Source: Callorhinus ursinus (lineage: Eukaryota; Chordata; Mammalia; Carnivora; Otariidae). Taken from it: a stretch of DNA of 64,000 bases. The position numbers and the translations under genes are program-made. Each line of letters begins with the position of its first letter. The first letter of the stretch is position 1. Where the stretch lies: the NCBI RefSeq assembly GCF_003265705.1, contig NW_020312828.1, positions 54,603,137 to 54,667,136 on the forward strand, in the 5' to 3' direction. This document shows, piece after piece, positions 23,993 to 35,670 of the stretch. The notes under the pieces are model-generated. The model saw only the letters and a list, made by a program, of their open reading frames with translations, was not told where the DNA came from and did not search any database.

Positions 23993-24465
23993 TTATATAA
24001 TTGAGGCTTTTTTTTTTTTGGCATATATACGATTAAGTTTCTATTATGGATTGAAATTAAAAGTGAAAAGACAATCACTCTCAAAGTTCAAAGACATTTT
24101 ACCATTGCACTTCTAAACATCATAACTATACTGTGTATTGGAGTTTGTGTGGTGGGGGTAAGGGAGAGGAATAAAGGGGAATGATAATATTAAGAAGGAA
24201 TTAAGGCAAAAAATAAGTGCAAGGAATGCTCGGGATCTCCATATACAGTTAAGAAATGGTTAAGTGGAACAATGAGAAAAGGAGAGATGTATTTAAGAGG
24301 GGAGTTAATTATTTAAATAGGCTGTTAGAAAATATCTTCATTCAAACCAATAACATGGTAAAAACAACCACGAACATTAACAATGAAATGACTATGATAA
24401 TTTACTCATAATGTTATAAATTTGATCTCTTGAGTATTTCTCAAACCTTTGCTCTCCTGTTTATC
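23993..24465. other. Unique DNA, no gene seen
   Basis: A short T run at 24009-24020; nothing else recognised. Confidence 0.5.
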
Positions 24466-24469
24466 CTCA

Positions 24470-24960
24470 CTGCCCTTGGTCTGGCCTTTATGAACCTTCC
24501 AGTTTCTTTTCTTACAGTTAACTTCTTGCCCTGCTGATCCAAATTCCATACTCAAGACAGAGTTGGTCTAAAACACAAACTTGATTCATTGTATCTACCT
24601 CTTGAAAGCCTTCTGTGGCTCCCTGTGGCCCTCTAAAAATTTTGAGCTAATTATAACTCTGGGCCCTGAATTCTTTCCTTTCTAATTTGTCATTAAACCA
24701 TGTTACTGCCCCTCTGTTGCAGTACCCCACACAGGTTGACATTCCTTTGATACATTGGGTTTTTTATTGTCTTCAACCTTTTAATTTACTGGTCACTTAA
24801 TTGTATTAATTACATTGTGTTGAAGTTATTTGATCATGCGTCTCTTTGCCCTACCAGATTATGACTTAAATGCAGAGACTGATCTTAGTTATGGTCATAG
24901 CCTCTTTTCTACCTCTGCCATATCTGTACCAAGTCTGTCACATGATTAAGATCTCAGTGG
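24470..24960 (+). repeat. L2-like LINE fragment
   Basis: 'cttgaaagccttctgtggctccctgtggccctc' followed by 'ggtcacttaattgtattaattac' and 'agattatgacttaaatgcagagactgatcttag' resembles the LINE-2 3' end ('ccctccaatggctccc', 'actgtgagctccttgagggcagggactgtg'). Strongly diverged, so the boundaries are loose. Confidence 0.5.
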
Positions 24961-24964
24961 TTAC

Positions 24965-25595
24965 AAATATGGGAAGAGGTTTGACTATACCCAAGTTAAT
25001 AGAGGTGCCTTAGAAATTATGTTCAGGTGATCAGAATGAAAACTGTAGGACCAAAGGACACGGAGAGTTGAAAATTAGTTGATAATCATCACTAAAAGCA
25101 TACAGGTTAGGTGAAACCAGACAAGTCAATTTATAATAAATTTTTTGGTGTTTCTAAAAAGTTACTTACATTGCCAACTTATTCCTTCACTTTTTTTTAT
25201 GGTGGGAATATTCTGTTAAAAAATGCTGCATTCAAAATGAATAAAATAGTGGTTTTTTATATTCATATCTCAAAATAACTCCACAGATGGTCTTCAAACT
25301 TTCCAAGAAAATAAACTTTGGAGAGAAATCAAACATGAGATTTTTCAACCTAAAAATATACCCCTCAACCCCAACAAAGTTATGGGTATGAGGTAACTAG
25401 AGACAATTTGACTTTGATTAATTAGCACTTTTGTTGGTACCAATATTGTCACTTTTACTGCAGAAAGATATCACTGAACTCATGATTTTAAAAAATATAC
25501 ACTTGAGTTAGTAAAATTATTCACATATGTTCAAGATTTGAACTTTTATTTCATTATCAGCATTAAATCGCCATCGTTGTCATGATTATTATTAT
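24965..25595. other. Unique AT-rich DNA, no gene seen
   Basis: No frame, RNA gene or repeat recognised. Confidence 0.5.
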
Positions 25596-25599
25596 AATC

Positions 25600-25735
25600 A
25601 TTGTTAGCAACACTCTCAGTTATTGAGTATGTGATGTTTGTCAAGTACTTAGTTGTTAAGTAGTTTTTCTACATATTTTTACTCATTTAATTTCTAGACA
25701 CCCATAAATGTATGGCAGATACCAAAGGGGGCTCA
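25600..25735 (-). repeat. MIR SINE fragment (antisense)
   Basis: 'ttattgagtatgtgatgtttgtcaagtact' and 'tacatatttttactcatttaatttc' follow the 5' part of antisense MIR. Confidence 0.6.
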
Positions 25736-25869
25736 CTTAATATTTATTCGAATCCCTTCTCCCTTACCTTTCTATATTATAGTGGTTAGAAAGTGAAATA
25801 ATAGAATTCCCAACCTCTCCTGTAACGAGATGTACCCATGTGATACAATTTTAACCAATGAGATATGGG

Positions 25870-26395
25870 TGTGATGCAGGGTCGTCGAGCGTGATGGTCA
25901 AGAATTCTTGAGACATTTCACGGTGCAAAAAGGTGCTTTTACTGTAGCATGGGGACAGGACCCATGGGCAGAAAGAGTTGCACTTGTGACTGCGAGGAGT
26001 GATTGATTATCTACTTTTAAGTTTTCTGGAGAGTAGAGATAATGTAAGTCTCTAAGGGGTTTCTGTATGAAAAACAGGATCCTGGACGTCTGGCCATTGT
26101 CAAGATAAGGTTGCTTTTAGTCTCTAGCAAAACATTAACATTAAGGCAGCCATGAGTTCCTTGAGGAATGTCACGCTCTGCATGTCTCAAGTATTTATCA
26201 GTGGGTTGTAAGTTGTGAAGAGATGTATTTTTAGCTGCATTTCTCTTGCCTTTGTTCTCCTTCTCAGGTGGAAATCTCAGGGAGAGAATCTCTTCCGAAA
26301 GCCTTTCAAAGCAAAGAGTTTTGCCCTTTGCCCTTCCCCATGTTTACTTAAAACTTGCCTTGATGCCAAAAGTGCAGCAGACACTCTGAAAACAT
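25870..26395 (+). mobile_element. Probable carnivore LTR-type repeat
   Basis: 'gtcaagaattcttgagacattt', 'cggtgcaaaaaggtgcttttactg', 'catggggacaggacccatgggcagaaagag', 'caaaacattaacattaaggcagcc' and 'gaaatctcagggagagaatctc' form a run I associate with an LTR-like repeat dispersed in carnivore genomes. I cannot name the family. A 60-codon frame at 26215-26397 inside it is not a gene. Confidence 0.45.
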
Positions 26396-26399
26396 GAGG

Positions 26400-26820
26400 A
26401 AGAAAAGATGATAAGGATAGAGTTTCAGGAAGAACCACCTGGGACATCAGACTATCATAAAACAGCACCATCCAAAAGCAAACCACTTCCATGGTAAATA
26501 GCAACAATAACAATTAAACAAGTCAGTTTCATCAGAATTCTATAGATTTGATCTCTTGAATGTTTCTCAGACCTTTGACCACCACTCCTTCCCCACTGAC
26601 ACTGGCCTGGCCTTTTCTGTGCCTTCCCATCTGTCTCCTGGAAGTCAGCCAATTCCTCGTGCTGACGACTTCCAGAAAATAGCTTCACCCTTGAGTTCTC
26701 AACCTCTGTGTTTTTGGTTATGTGAGAGAAAGAAAGCCCTTATTTAGTTAGGCCACTGTGGTTGAGGTTTCCTTATACGACTCAACACAAGTATGGCTAA
26801 TTCAGATGGATTCTATTCTT
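26400..26820. other. Unique DNA, no gene seen
   Basis: Overlapping 60-78 codon frames on both strands, none with a recognised domain. Confidence 0.45.
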
Positions 26821-26824
26821 CCTC

Positions 26825-26960
26825 TTTTCTGGATAATGAAGTGGATGATCAGAGAGGCTTTGAAACTTGCCCAAAGCTCCACAGGTTATGAGTACATTTT
26901 GCAAGATTCAAATCTAATCTATCAGAATCTGAAGCTGTCCCTCTGTACATTAGAGAGGTT
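26825..26960 (-). repeat. MIR SINE (antisense)
   Basis: 'tcagagaggctttgaaacttgcccaaagctccacagg' and 'aagattcaaatctaatctatcag' follow the MIR antisense core ('cagagaggttaagtgacttgcccaaggtcacaca'). Confidence 0.75.
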
Positions 26961-27244
26961 TTTGTTTTTCTTTTTAATTAGGCTGAACTATTTAAAATTG
27001 TCAGTGGCAATTGCATATGGTTCATCCTAACTGGTTGAGCAATGACTGTAACAATAACTTATATACAACACACACAAACTCACTCACTAGAATTCTAAAA
27101 CTGCACCTCAATGTTTTCTGGTCAGTTCATAAAATTCAGATTTGATTAATTTAGTTGATGAATAAAGAAATACTAGAAAGACAAAATTAATTAAATTATT
27201 ACCTCTAAAGCCATTTTTTGTGTATATACATAGTGCTAAAATGT

Positions 27245-27305
27245 TAGAACACCTGGCACTGGGCCTAACACTCAAAAGGGGCTCCAAAAATATTCACTGA
27301 ATAAA
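27245..27305 (+). repeat. MIR/L2 3'-end fragment
   Basis: 'gaacacctggcactgggcctaacactcaaaaggggctcc...ttcactgaataaa' resembles the 3' end 'cctggcacatagtaggtgctcaataaat'. Confidence 0.45.
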
Positions 27306-27534
27306 ATATTTTTAATTTGGTAGTCTCCTTTGCAGAGGACTTTTTAAAAAAACACACGTTTTGAAGGGGGAAAATTATTACGTCAAATATTGTTGCCTAA
27401 AAATATAGTTATTTTTGCCTAAAATATAGTGACTGGTCTGATGCTGTTATATTATCCCTTAGAAACAAATTACTGGTTTGATTGGAGTATTCTTCCCCAT
27501 TTGATCTGACTCTTTTTCTTATTTTAAAACATGG

Positions 27535-27745
27535 CTAGGTCATCCACATTGTGAAGTCTTCCTAATAACCACTGTTAGTGTTACTCTGTACCTTGTACAT
27601 ACATATGTTATGGCATTAATTACAATTTCATGTTAATTTTCTTTATTAATCTGTGAGCTTATTAAAGACAAGAACTTTGTAGTCTTTATCTTTATATTCC
27701 TATGCCTTGATGAAATTTGATAAATGTTGAATGAATGAAATTTAT
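27535..27745 (+). repeat. L2 3'-end fragment
   Basis: 'tatggcattaattacaatttcatg', 'tctgtgagcttattaaagacaagaactttgtagtctttat' and the end 'aaatgttgaatgaatgaa' follow the LINE-2 3' end, including its typical ttgaatgaatga terminus at about 27727-27739. Confidence 0.75.
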
Positions 27746-27749
27746 CTAT

Positions 27750-28528
27750 GATTTAAATTTGTTTAATGTGCAACTATATATTTTGTAAAAATGAATTTAT
27801 TTGAAAACTTTTCAAATGGGATACATGACAAATTTTTTGGCATATTGGAAAAGTATTCATTTGAAAGAAAAGGAAAGTGAGCTAAAATTGAATTTTGAAG
27901 GGATATTTGAATATTAAGAGATATATAAAATATTTCAAAAGAGAAAGAAATGGAGAAGTGGGTGGTAGCATACATTTTTGGCTATAAAGGACGCCCAGGC
28001 AAAGCACATCTGTGGTTTCAATGATGTTTCATCACTTTTTAGGTGAAAGTAATATCTGTATAATAGGCAGCAGAAGTTTGGCACACGAGCACAGAAGAGC
28101 TTGATGGTTGTGAATGTGGTCAAGTTTTGATCTGCTTTAGAAAGTTCTGCTTTGTTGCAATGTTTTTTGATATGAGGTCATCATCAATGGAATCAGGAGA
28201 TAGCTCTAATATATGTAATTCTCTGTGTGATAGAAATATTTGATTTGCCGTGTTGGGGAAGGCATCAGCTATGGGCTCTGAGCATCTCTAAAAGTTTTTG
28301 TTGAGTTTTACAGATCTTAAGGCTTATCAGTCTCTTGATCCTGAGCCATCTTTGTAGCTAGTCACATAGACAACAGAGTATGTCAAGGTAATCACAGTAT
28401 GGCTTCTGTGTAACTAGTTGCTCCTCTAGGAGAGGGGGATTGGATTGCTTCTTGGTTGCTACAATGTTTGCTATTCACTCAATAGGTGTTGGCTCCCTCA
28501 GCCTCTCTCCTGTGATGCAACTGTAGGT
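27750..28528. other. Unique AT-rich DNA, no gene seen
   Basis: Minus-strand frames of 62 and 70 codons (27763-28123) show no recognised features. Confidence 0.5.
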
Positions 28529-28529
28529 G

Positions 28530-29045
28530 TCAAGGGCAGGTTGCCCCCAAAATATGCCCCACTTCGAGATATTATTGATTATTTTGAATTAAAGTCATTT
28601 AAAGTGCAAGAAGAACACCCTGACCTCCCTTCATCTCCAGAAAGCAGATGATAAATCTCCCATGTGTAAGGTACCCTACCTGTACCAAGTGACAAAGAGA
28701 TATCTTCATTACCAGAGATGAGGAATTCAGAGCTGAGAAGGTTATATAAGCAAACCTTGTTACTTTTTAATTTGCTACTCCAAATCCTATTTAGAATTCC
28801 TTACTAATTGGAGCTCCCAAATATACATTTTCTTTGTCCTGTCAATTCCTCACAGATTTATGTCTCTGTCTAAAACAAATCAAGGTAGCATGATTTGGTC
28901 ATTTCTATAGGGCCTCTGTGAGCATGTAATCAAGCTTTGTTTTTTTCTCCTGTTAATCTATCTCATGTCAGTTTAATTCTTAGACCAGTTAGAAGAACCT
29001 TGCATGGTAGAATAAAATTTTCCTCCTCAATACAACCCATAGTGT
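28530..29045 (+). mobile_element. ERV-type LTR, family member A
   Basis: Opens 'gttgcccccaaaatatgcccc', then 'gattattttgaattaaag', 'gttatataagcaaaccttg' (TATA-like), 'ctcctgttaatctatctcatgtcagtttaattcttagaccag' and 'agaagaacct'. The same landmarks occur in the same order at 39325-39795 and 39960-40535. Non-coding; no internal retroviral region seen. The part-frame at 28445-28651 overlaps its 5' part. Confidence 0.7.
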
Positions 29046-29284
29046 GTGGAGATGTCATCTAGCCCTTCACATTACCTTTTGGGAACCAGGACAAATATGC
29101 AGAAACTCTTGCTGCTTGCTGTATTGTCAGTAATAAAGTTCTCTTAGACCCAGGAATCTAGTGCCTTCTGTCAGCATGACACATCTTGCTACATAGCACT
29201 GTGCCTAGCTAAATTGTTAGTTTGCAAATGGGTGAAATCTCAGACCCTTCCTAGTTCTTGAAAGTTGATTGTCTCCTTCATAAA
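29046..29284. other. Unique DNA
   Basis: Nothing recognised between the LTR and the CanSINE target duplication. Confidence 0.5.
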
Positions 29285-29296
29285 AGCTGTGCTTAG

Positions 29297-29511
29297 GGGG
29301 TGTCTGGGTGGCTCAGTTGTTAACCATCTGCCTTCGGCTCAGGTCATGGTTCCAAGGTCCTGGGATTGAGCCCCGCATCAGGCTCCCTGCTCCATGGGAA
29401 GCCTGCTTCTCCCTCTCCCACTCCCCCTGCTTGTGTTCCCTCTCTCGCTGTCTCTCTCTCTCTCTCTCTGTCAAATAAATAAATAAAATCTTAAAAAAAT
29501 AATAAAATAAG
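29297..29511 (+). mobile_element. CanSINE
   Basis: Full-length copy: head 'ggggtgtctgggtggctcag', CT-rich middle, tail 'caaataaataaataaaatctt'. Perfect 12-bp target duplication agctgtgcttag at 29285-29296 and 29512-29523. Confidence 0.96.
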
Positions 29512-29867
29512 AGCTGTGCTTAGTGGATAAATAAAATTTTATATCAATTGAGTGGTATCCAAGGGATCATTTGTATCTAGGGACATGTTTTCTGGCTTGC
29601 AAAAATGAAAGCTAACATGGAAAATATTGTTGAACAAACATCTTGAGGTAAAGTGACTCATATTCTGATCAATCTGTAAATATATTTTTTCACCACACTG
29701 AATGAACATATTCTTACACTGATGTTAAATAGATTTTTGACATAGGTAGGTCATTTAAAACCCTGGATTTCAGTGTATTACTTGCTGGGTGTGATAAGTA
29801 AAAGGCATAGCTGACACAAAAGAAAGACTGAACACTTACTGGGGCATTCAAGAAATTTCACTTACAC

Positions 29868-30103
29868 GTATATAAAAGTCAGTAAATAGTTCTATTTAAA
29901 AAGTAAAAGTATGTTGAAGGATGACGAAGTGAGTAATGCAATAAAACTAAGATGTTTTTATAGACACTGGGAGACATGATTATACATATAAAAGAGACAG
30001 TAAATTGTTCTGTTCAAGCACTAACATTGTATTCAAGGGCAGTCAAGTGAATAATGAAATAACAGTAAGATTTTTTTTTATAGCACTGTGAGACATGGTT
30101 AGT
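29868..30103. repeat. Tandem duplication, about 118-bp unit, two diverged copies
   Basis: Copy 1 (29868-29985) and copy 2 (29986-30103) share in order: tataaaag, cagtaaat.gttct, a gaagt/caagt-gagtaat motif, aaataa.actaagat, tttttatag, cactg and gagacatg. Spacing between matching blocks is 116-119 bp. Not coding. Confidence 0.8.
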
Positions 30104-30585
30104 TGTAATAGTCACTGTATTGTAATCATTGCTGACTGAGTTTTTAATCCCTTCAAATGTTGCATCAAAGATTCTAAAATAAAAAAAGTGCATGAACAAA
30201 CACAAAATGTTGGAAACTGCTAACAAATGGGAATAAGGGAGCAAGTGAAACAAAAGAGAAATTTAAGTTTGCTAGCATATATATTAAAAAAAGATGCCAT
30301 AAAAAACTGTTCATTAATTCAGAAACTTTAACAATTGTGAGAGGAGAGATTCCAAAGTGGGGAGATCTATTTATAAACATTTAACCATCTAGAAGCAATA
30401 AGTATCCAGGGAGGTAGAATTTTAATTAAATGCCTAGAGGCAATTTAATGATGTAGGTGAATTTAAAATTTAAAAGGAAGTAATCAGTTATAAATATAGT
30501 TATAGATAATTAGACTGAATTTCTATAGTGATATAATTAAATGAATGGCATGTCCTTCAGTCTTTGGTTCATTCATTTAATAGAG
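30104..30585. other. Unique AT-rich DNA, no gene seen
   Basis: Minus-strand frames of 68-79 codons (30014-30380) have no recognised features. Confidence 0.5.
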
Positions 30586-30589
30586 TTAC

Positions 30590-30940
30590 TCCAACATACC
30601 ATCCATTGTTACTGTCTTTAAATAGTTCATATTTTAGTGGGGAAGAAAGTATAAACATCTGCCTACAATATGCTAGATTTAATTAGTTACTCTAATAAAG
30701 GCACAATGAGGTTTTGAGACTAATGTCTGACTCAAGCAATCACAGAGGGCTTCATAGAAGCAGTAGCATTATTTCTTGTTAAGACTAGATAGCTCAATAG
30801 AATTTTTCTAGACAAAGGAATTAGAAAGGGCATGAGCTAAGGCACAAAATGTGAAGGAGCCAGGCATGTTCAGGAAAAGCTGAGTGGTCTGGAATGGTGG
30901 TGGAATATTGGATTTTGTTTTGTTAGCCAATCTTAGAATC
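30590..30940 (+). repeat. Ancient LINE/SINE-derived repeat
   Basis: 'tagttcatattttagtggggaag', 'cagagggcttcatagaagcagt', 'aaggcacaaaatgtgaaggagcc' and 'aggcatgttcaggaaaagctgag' follow the order of a widespread ancient mammalian repeat ('ctcacagtctagtgggg ... gagggcttcctggagga ... gcaaaggcacagaggc ... gcatgttcagggaa'). Family not named. Confidence 0.5.
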
Positions 30941-31458
30941 TTTTTCTAGTCCCCTTTAAAAGATGAGTTAAGTCCATTTATATTTACTGATATGGTATAT
31001 GTTTGGCCTCTGTTCTGCCATGTAGTTTAATGTTACATGACTCTAATCATTCATTGGGTGGTTCATTTACTCATTATTTCTTTGGAGGTGTATCTTTTCA
31101 TATTTTAAGAAGGTTTGTATTTTTTCCTAATAATTACCTTTGTGCTAATATCTTTTTTTTCAAAGATTTTATTTATTTATTTATTTATTTGAGAGGGAGA
31201 GAGACAGTGAGAGAGTAGAGCAAGAGGGAGGGGCAGAGAGAGAGCAGGCTTCCCGCAGAGCAGGGAGTCTGATGTGGGGCTCAATCCCAGGACCCTGGAA
31301 TCATGAACTGAGCTGAAGGCAGACGCTCAACCCACTGAGCCACCCAGGCACCCCCGTGCTAATATCTTTATATAAAACCCTTAACCTCTCTTTCTCCCTC
31401 TCTCCTTCTTTATGCTCCCTTCCTCCCCCTGTTTCTCTCTATATCCATTTTATATCAG
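30941..31458 (-). mobile_element. Old LINE-1 fragment (antisense), split by a CanSINE
   Basis: 'agatgagttaagtccatttatatttactgatatgg' is the antisense of the region near the LINE-1 ORF1/ORF2 junction. The remainder up to the T/C-rich stretch at about 31385-31445 is consistent but weak. The CanSINE at 31156-31355 interrupts it. Confidence 0.5.
31156..31355 (-). mobile_element. CanSINE (antisense)
   Basis: Tail of (TTTA)n, GA-rich body, head 'cactgagccacccaggcaccccc'. Perfect 14-bp target duplication gtgctaatatcttt at 31142-31155 and 31356-31369. Confidence 0.96.
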
Positions 31459-31875
31459 AATGGGAGAAGATATTTGCAAATGATGTGTCAGATAAAGGGT
31501 TAGTATCCAAGATCTATAAAGAACTAATCAAACTCAACATCCAAAAAACAAAGAATTCAAAGTCAAGACATGGGCAGAAGACAGAAACAGACATTTCTCC
31601 AAAGAAGACGTACATATGGCCAACAGACATGAAAAAATGCTGCACATCCCTTGGCATCAGGGAAATACAAATCAAAAGCACAATGAGATACCACCTCACA
31701 CCAGTCAAAATAGCTAAAATTAACAAGACAGGAAACAACAAATGTTGGCGAGGATTCTGAGAAAGGGGAACCCGCTTACACTGTTGGTGGGAATGCAAGC
31801 TGGTACAGCCACTCTGGAAAGCAGTATAGAGGTTCCTCAAGAAGTTAAAAATAGAGCTACCTTATGACCCAGCTA
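31459..31875 (+). mobile_element. LINE-1 ORF2 C-terminal segment (sense), displaced
   Basis: 'gaatgggagaagatatttgcaaatg', 'catgaaaaaatgctgcacatccc', 'gagataccacctcacaccagtc' and 'ggaacccgcttacactgttggtggg' are the ORF2 carboxy-terminal region on the plus strand. A frame to 31760 still encodes recognisable ORF2 residues (RYHLTPV, then NKCWRGF). It is low-divergence like the antisense LINE-1 that starts at 31876, but opposite in orientation and not contiguous with it in the consensus. Confidence 0.9.
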
Positions 31876-34705
31876 CCATACTGTCTTGATGATTACAGCT
31901 TTCTAATATAGTTTAAAGTCTGATATTGTGATGCCATCAGCTTTGGTTTTCTTTCTCAACATTCATCTGGCTACTCAGGGTGTTATCTGGTTCCATACAA
32001 ATTTTAGGATTATTTGTCCCAGCTCTGTGAAAAATGTCAATGGTATCTTGATGGGGATTGCATTGAATGTGTAGATTGCTCTGGGTATGATAGATATTTT
32101 CACAATTTTATACTTCCAGTCCATGAGCATGGAATATTTTTTCATTTCTTTGTGTCTTCCTCAATTTCTTTCATAATTGTTCTGTAGTTTTTAGAGTACA
32201 GATCTTTTACCTCTTTGGTTAGGTTTATTCCTAGATATCTTATGGGTTTTGGTGCAATTGTAAATAGGATCAATTTCTTAATATGTCTTTCTTCTGTCTC
32301 ATTGTTAGTGTAGAGAAATGCAACTGATTTCTGTGCATTGATTTTCTATCCTGCCACTTTACTGAATTCCTGTATGAGTTCTAGCAATTTTGGGGTGGAG
32401 TCTTTTGGGTTTTCCACATAGAGTATCATGTCATCTACGAAGAGTGAGAGTTTGACTTCTTTGCTGACTTGGATGCCTTTTATTTCTTTTCATTGTCTGA
32501 TTGCTGAGGCTAGGACTTCTAGTACTATATTGAACAACAGTGGTCATCCCTGTCATATTCCCGACCTTAGGGGAAAAGCCCTCAGTTTTCCTCCATGGAG
32601 AATAATATTTGCTGTGGGCTTTTTGGAGTTGGCTTTTATGATATTGAGGTATGTTCCCTCTATCCCTACACTGTGAAGAGTTTTAATCAAGAAAGGATGC
32701 TGTATTTTGTCAAATGCTTTTACTGCATCAATGGAGAGGATCATATGGTTCTTGTCCTTTCTTTTATTAATGTGATGTATCATGCTGATTGATTTGGGAA
32801 TGTTGAGCAACGTGTAGCCCAGGAATAAATCCCACTTCGTCGTGGTGAATAATCCTTTTAACGTACTGTTGGATCCTATTGGCTAGCATCCTGGTGAGAA
32901 TTTTGGCATCCATGTTCATCAGGGATATTGGTCTGTAATTCTTTTTGGTGGGGCCTTTGTCTGGTTTTGGGATCAAGATAATTCTGGCCTCATAGAACAA
33001 GTTTGGAAGTTTTCCTTTCCTTTCTGTTTTTTGAAACAGCTTCAGAAAAATAAGTATTAGTTCTTCTTTAAATGTTTGGTAGAATTCTGCTGGGAAGCCA
33101 TCCAGCCCTGGACTCTTGTTTGTTGGGAGATTTTTGATTACTGTTTCAATTTCCTTACTGGTTATAGGTCTGTTCATGTTTTCAATTTTTCCCGTTTCAG
33201 TTTTGGTAGTTTATAAGTTTCCAGGAATGCATCCACTTCTTCCAGATTGCCTAATTTGTTGGGATATAGTTGCTCATAATACGTTCTTAAACATTTTTTT
33301 AAAGATTTTATTTATTTATTGACAGAGAGAGAGTGTGTGCACAAGCAGGGAGAGTGGCAGGCAGAAGAAGAGGGAGAAGCAGACTCCCCTCTGAGGAGGG
33401 AGCCTGACACAGGGCTCGATCCCAGGACTCTGGGATCATGACCTGAGCTGAAGGCAGATGCTTAACTGACTGAGCCACCCAGGTACTCTACGCATAATGT
33501 TCTTAAGATTGTTTGTTTTTCTTTGGTGTTTTTTGTGATCTCTCCTCTTTCATTCATGATTTTATTAGTTTGGGTCCTTTCTCTTTTCTTTTTGATAAGT
33601 CTGACTAGGGGTTGCCAATCTTATTCTTTCAAAGAAACAGCTTCTAGTTTCATTGATGTGTTCTGTTTTTTGGTTTCTATTTTATTGATGTATACTCTAA
33701 TCTTTGTTATTTCTCTTCTCTTATTTGGTTTAGGCTCTATTTGCTGTTCTTTTTCCAGCTCCTTTAAGTGCAAGTTTAGCTTGTGTATTTGAGACTTTTC
33801 TAATTTTTTGAGATAGTCTTGTATTGCTATGTACCTCCTTCTTAGGGCTGCCTTTGCTGTATCCCAAAGGTTTTGAACAGTTTTGTTTTCATTTTCATTT
33901 GTTTCCATGAAATTTTTAAATTCTTCTTTAATTTCCTAGTTGACCCATTCATTCTTTAGTAGGATGCTTTTTAACCTCCCAGTGTTTGAGTTCCTTCCAA
34001 ATTTCCTCTTGTGATTGAGTTCAGTTTCAAAGCATTCGAGGTCTGAAAATATGCAGGGCATAATCCCAGTCTTTTGGTACCAGTTGAGACCTGATTTGTG
34101 ACCCAGCATGTGATCTATTCTGGAGAAAGTTCTGTGTGCACTGGAGAAGAATATATATTCTGTTGCTGTAGGGTGGAATGCTGGTCCAGTGTGTCATTCA
34201 AAGCCCTTGGTTCCTTGTTGATCTTCTGCTTAGATGATCTGTCCATTGTTGCTGTGAGTGGGGTGTTGAAGTTCCCTACTATTATTATGTTATTATCAAT
34301 GTGTTTCTTTACTTTGGTTATTAATTGGTTTAAGTAATTTGTTGCTCTCTAGTTAGGAGCATAAATATTTCTAATTGTTAGATCTTCTTGTTGGATAGAT
34401 CCTTTCAGTATGATATAATGCCCCTCTTCATCCCTTATTATGGTCTTTGGTTTAAAATCTAACTTGTCTGATACGAAGATTGCTACTTCAGCTTTCTTTT
34501 GATGTCCATTAGCATGATAGATGGTTCTCCACCCCCTCACTTTCAATCTGGAGGTGTCTTTGTGACTAAAATGAATCTCTGGTAGACAGCATATGGATGG
34601 GTCTTGCTTTTTAAATCCAATCTGACAACCCTATGTCTTTTAATTGGAGCAATTTAGCCCATTTACATTTGTAGTAACTATTGAAAGATACGAATTTAGT
34701 GTCAT
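31876..34705 (-). pseudogene. LINE-1 ORF2 remnant (endonuclease-reverse transcriptase)
   Basis: A start codon at 34705-34703 opens a frame whose first residues (MTLNSYLSIVTTNVNGLN) are typical of ORF2, but a TAA stop follows after about 21 codons. Endonuclease text is recognisable at 34546-34349 (GHYIILKGSI, NIYAPN). Reverse-transcriptase blocks lie at 33177-32767 ([27 protein letters not shown]) and 32810-32553 ([15 protein letters not shown]). The catalytic block at 32441-32430 reads FVDD where LINE-1 normally has FADD, and a stop occurs a few codons later at 32348-32346. The frame is shifted between blocks. No functional product is possible as read. Confidence 0.9.
33291..33492 (-). mobile_element. 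CanSINE (antisense) inside LINE-1 ORF2
   Basis: Tail 'aaagattttatttatttattg', body with 'agagtgtgtgcacaagcaggg', head 'ctgactgagccacccaggta'. Target duplication cataat(ac)gttcttaa at 33275-33290 and 33493-33506, where two bases differ by a small indel. Confidence 0.95.
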
Positions 34706-34784
34706 TGTATTACCTGTAAAGTCTCTGTTTCTGTAGATTGTCTATTTCTTTCTGGTCTGTGTTATTTCTGGGCTCTCTCTTGGC

Positions 34785-35670
34785 TTACAGGACTCCCTTT
34801 AATATTTCCTGCAAGGCTGGTTTAGTGATTACAAATTCTTTTAGTTTCTGTTTGTACTGGAAGCTCTTTATGTCTCCTTCCATTCTGAATGACAGCCTTG
34901 CTGGATAATGTATCCTTGGCTGCATGTTTTTCTCATTTATTACCCTGGCTATATCATGCCAGCCCCTTCTAGCCTGCCAGGTCTCTGTGGGTAGGTCTGC
35001 TGCCAGCCTAATGTTTCTAACCCTGTAGGTGCAGAACCTCTTGTCTAGAGATGTTTTGGGATTTTCTCTTTTTCTCTGAAATTTGCAAGCTTCACTATTA
35101 TATGTCAGGGGGTTGATCTATTTTTACTGATTTTGAGGGGGGGTTCTCTCTACCTCTTGGACTTGAATGCCTGTTTCCTTCCTTAGATTAGGGAAGTTCT
35201 TAGCTATGATTTGCTCAAATATACTTTCTGTCCCTCTCTCTCTTTCTTCTTCCTCTGGGACCCCAATAATTCTAATATTGTTTCACTTTATGGTATCACT
35301 GACTTCTCACAGCCTCATCTCATGGTTCATTAGTTGTTTTTCTCTTTTTCTCAGCTTCCTTCCTTTCCATATACTTGTCTTCTATGTCACTGACTCTCTC
35401 TTCTGCCTCATTTACCCTAGCTGTTAGAGCATTCATTTTAGACTACCTCCCAGTAAAAGCATTTTTAATTTTGGCCTGATTAGATTTTATTTCTGTACTA
35501 AGAGATTCTCTAGTGTCTTTTATACTTTTTTCAAGCCCAGCTAGTAACTTTATAATTGTTATCCTCAATTCCAGCTCTGACATTTTACTTATATCCATGT
35601 GGATTAGATCTGTGGCAGAGAGTATTACCTCTGGTTCTTTCTTTTGTTGTGAATTCCTCCTTCTGGTCAT
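34785..35670 (-). pseudogene. LINE-1 ORF1 remnant (RNA-binding chaperone)
   Basis: The start codon lies at 35670-35668, opening MTRRRNSQQKKEPE, a recognisable carnivore LINE-1 ORF1 amino terminus, followed by a helical stretch (KMSELELRITIIKLLAGLEKS) that fits the coiled-coil region. The open frame ends at 35443. Downstream antisense text through 34785 still matches the carboxy-terminal RNA-binding domain but contains breaks. ORF1 normally forms trimers that coat LINE-1 RNA; this copy cannot make a full protein. Confidence 0.85.

Noticed and set aside
31514..31840. 108-codon minus-strand frame
   Set aside because: Antisense shadow of the LINE-1 ORF2 segment at 31459-31875.
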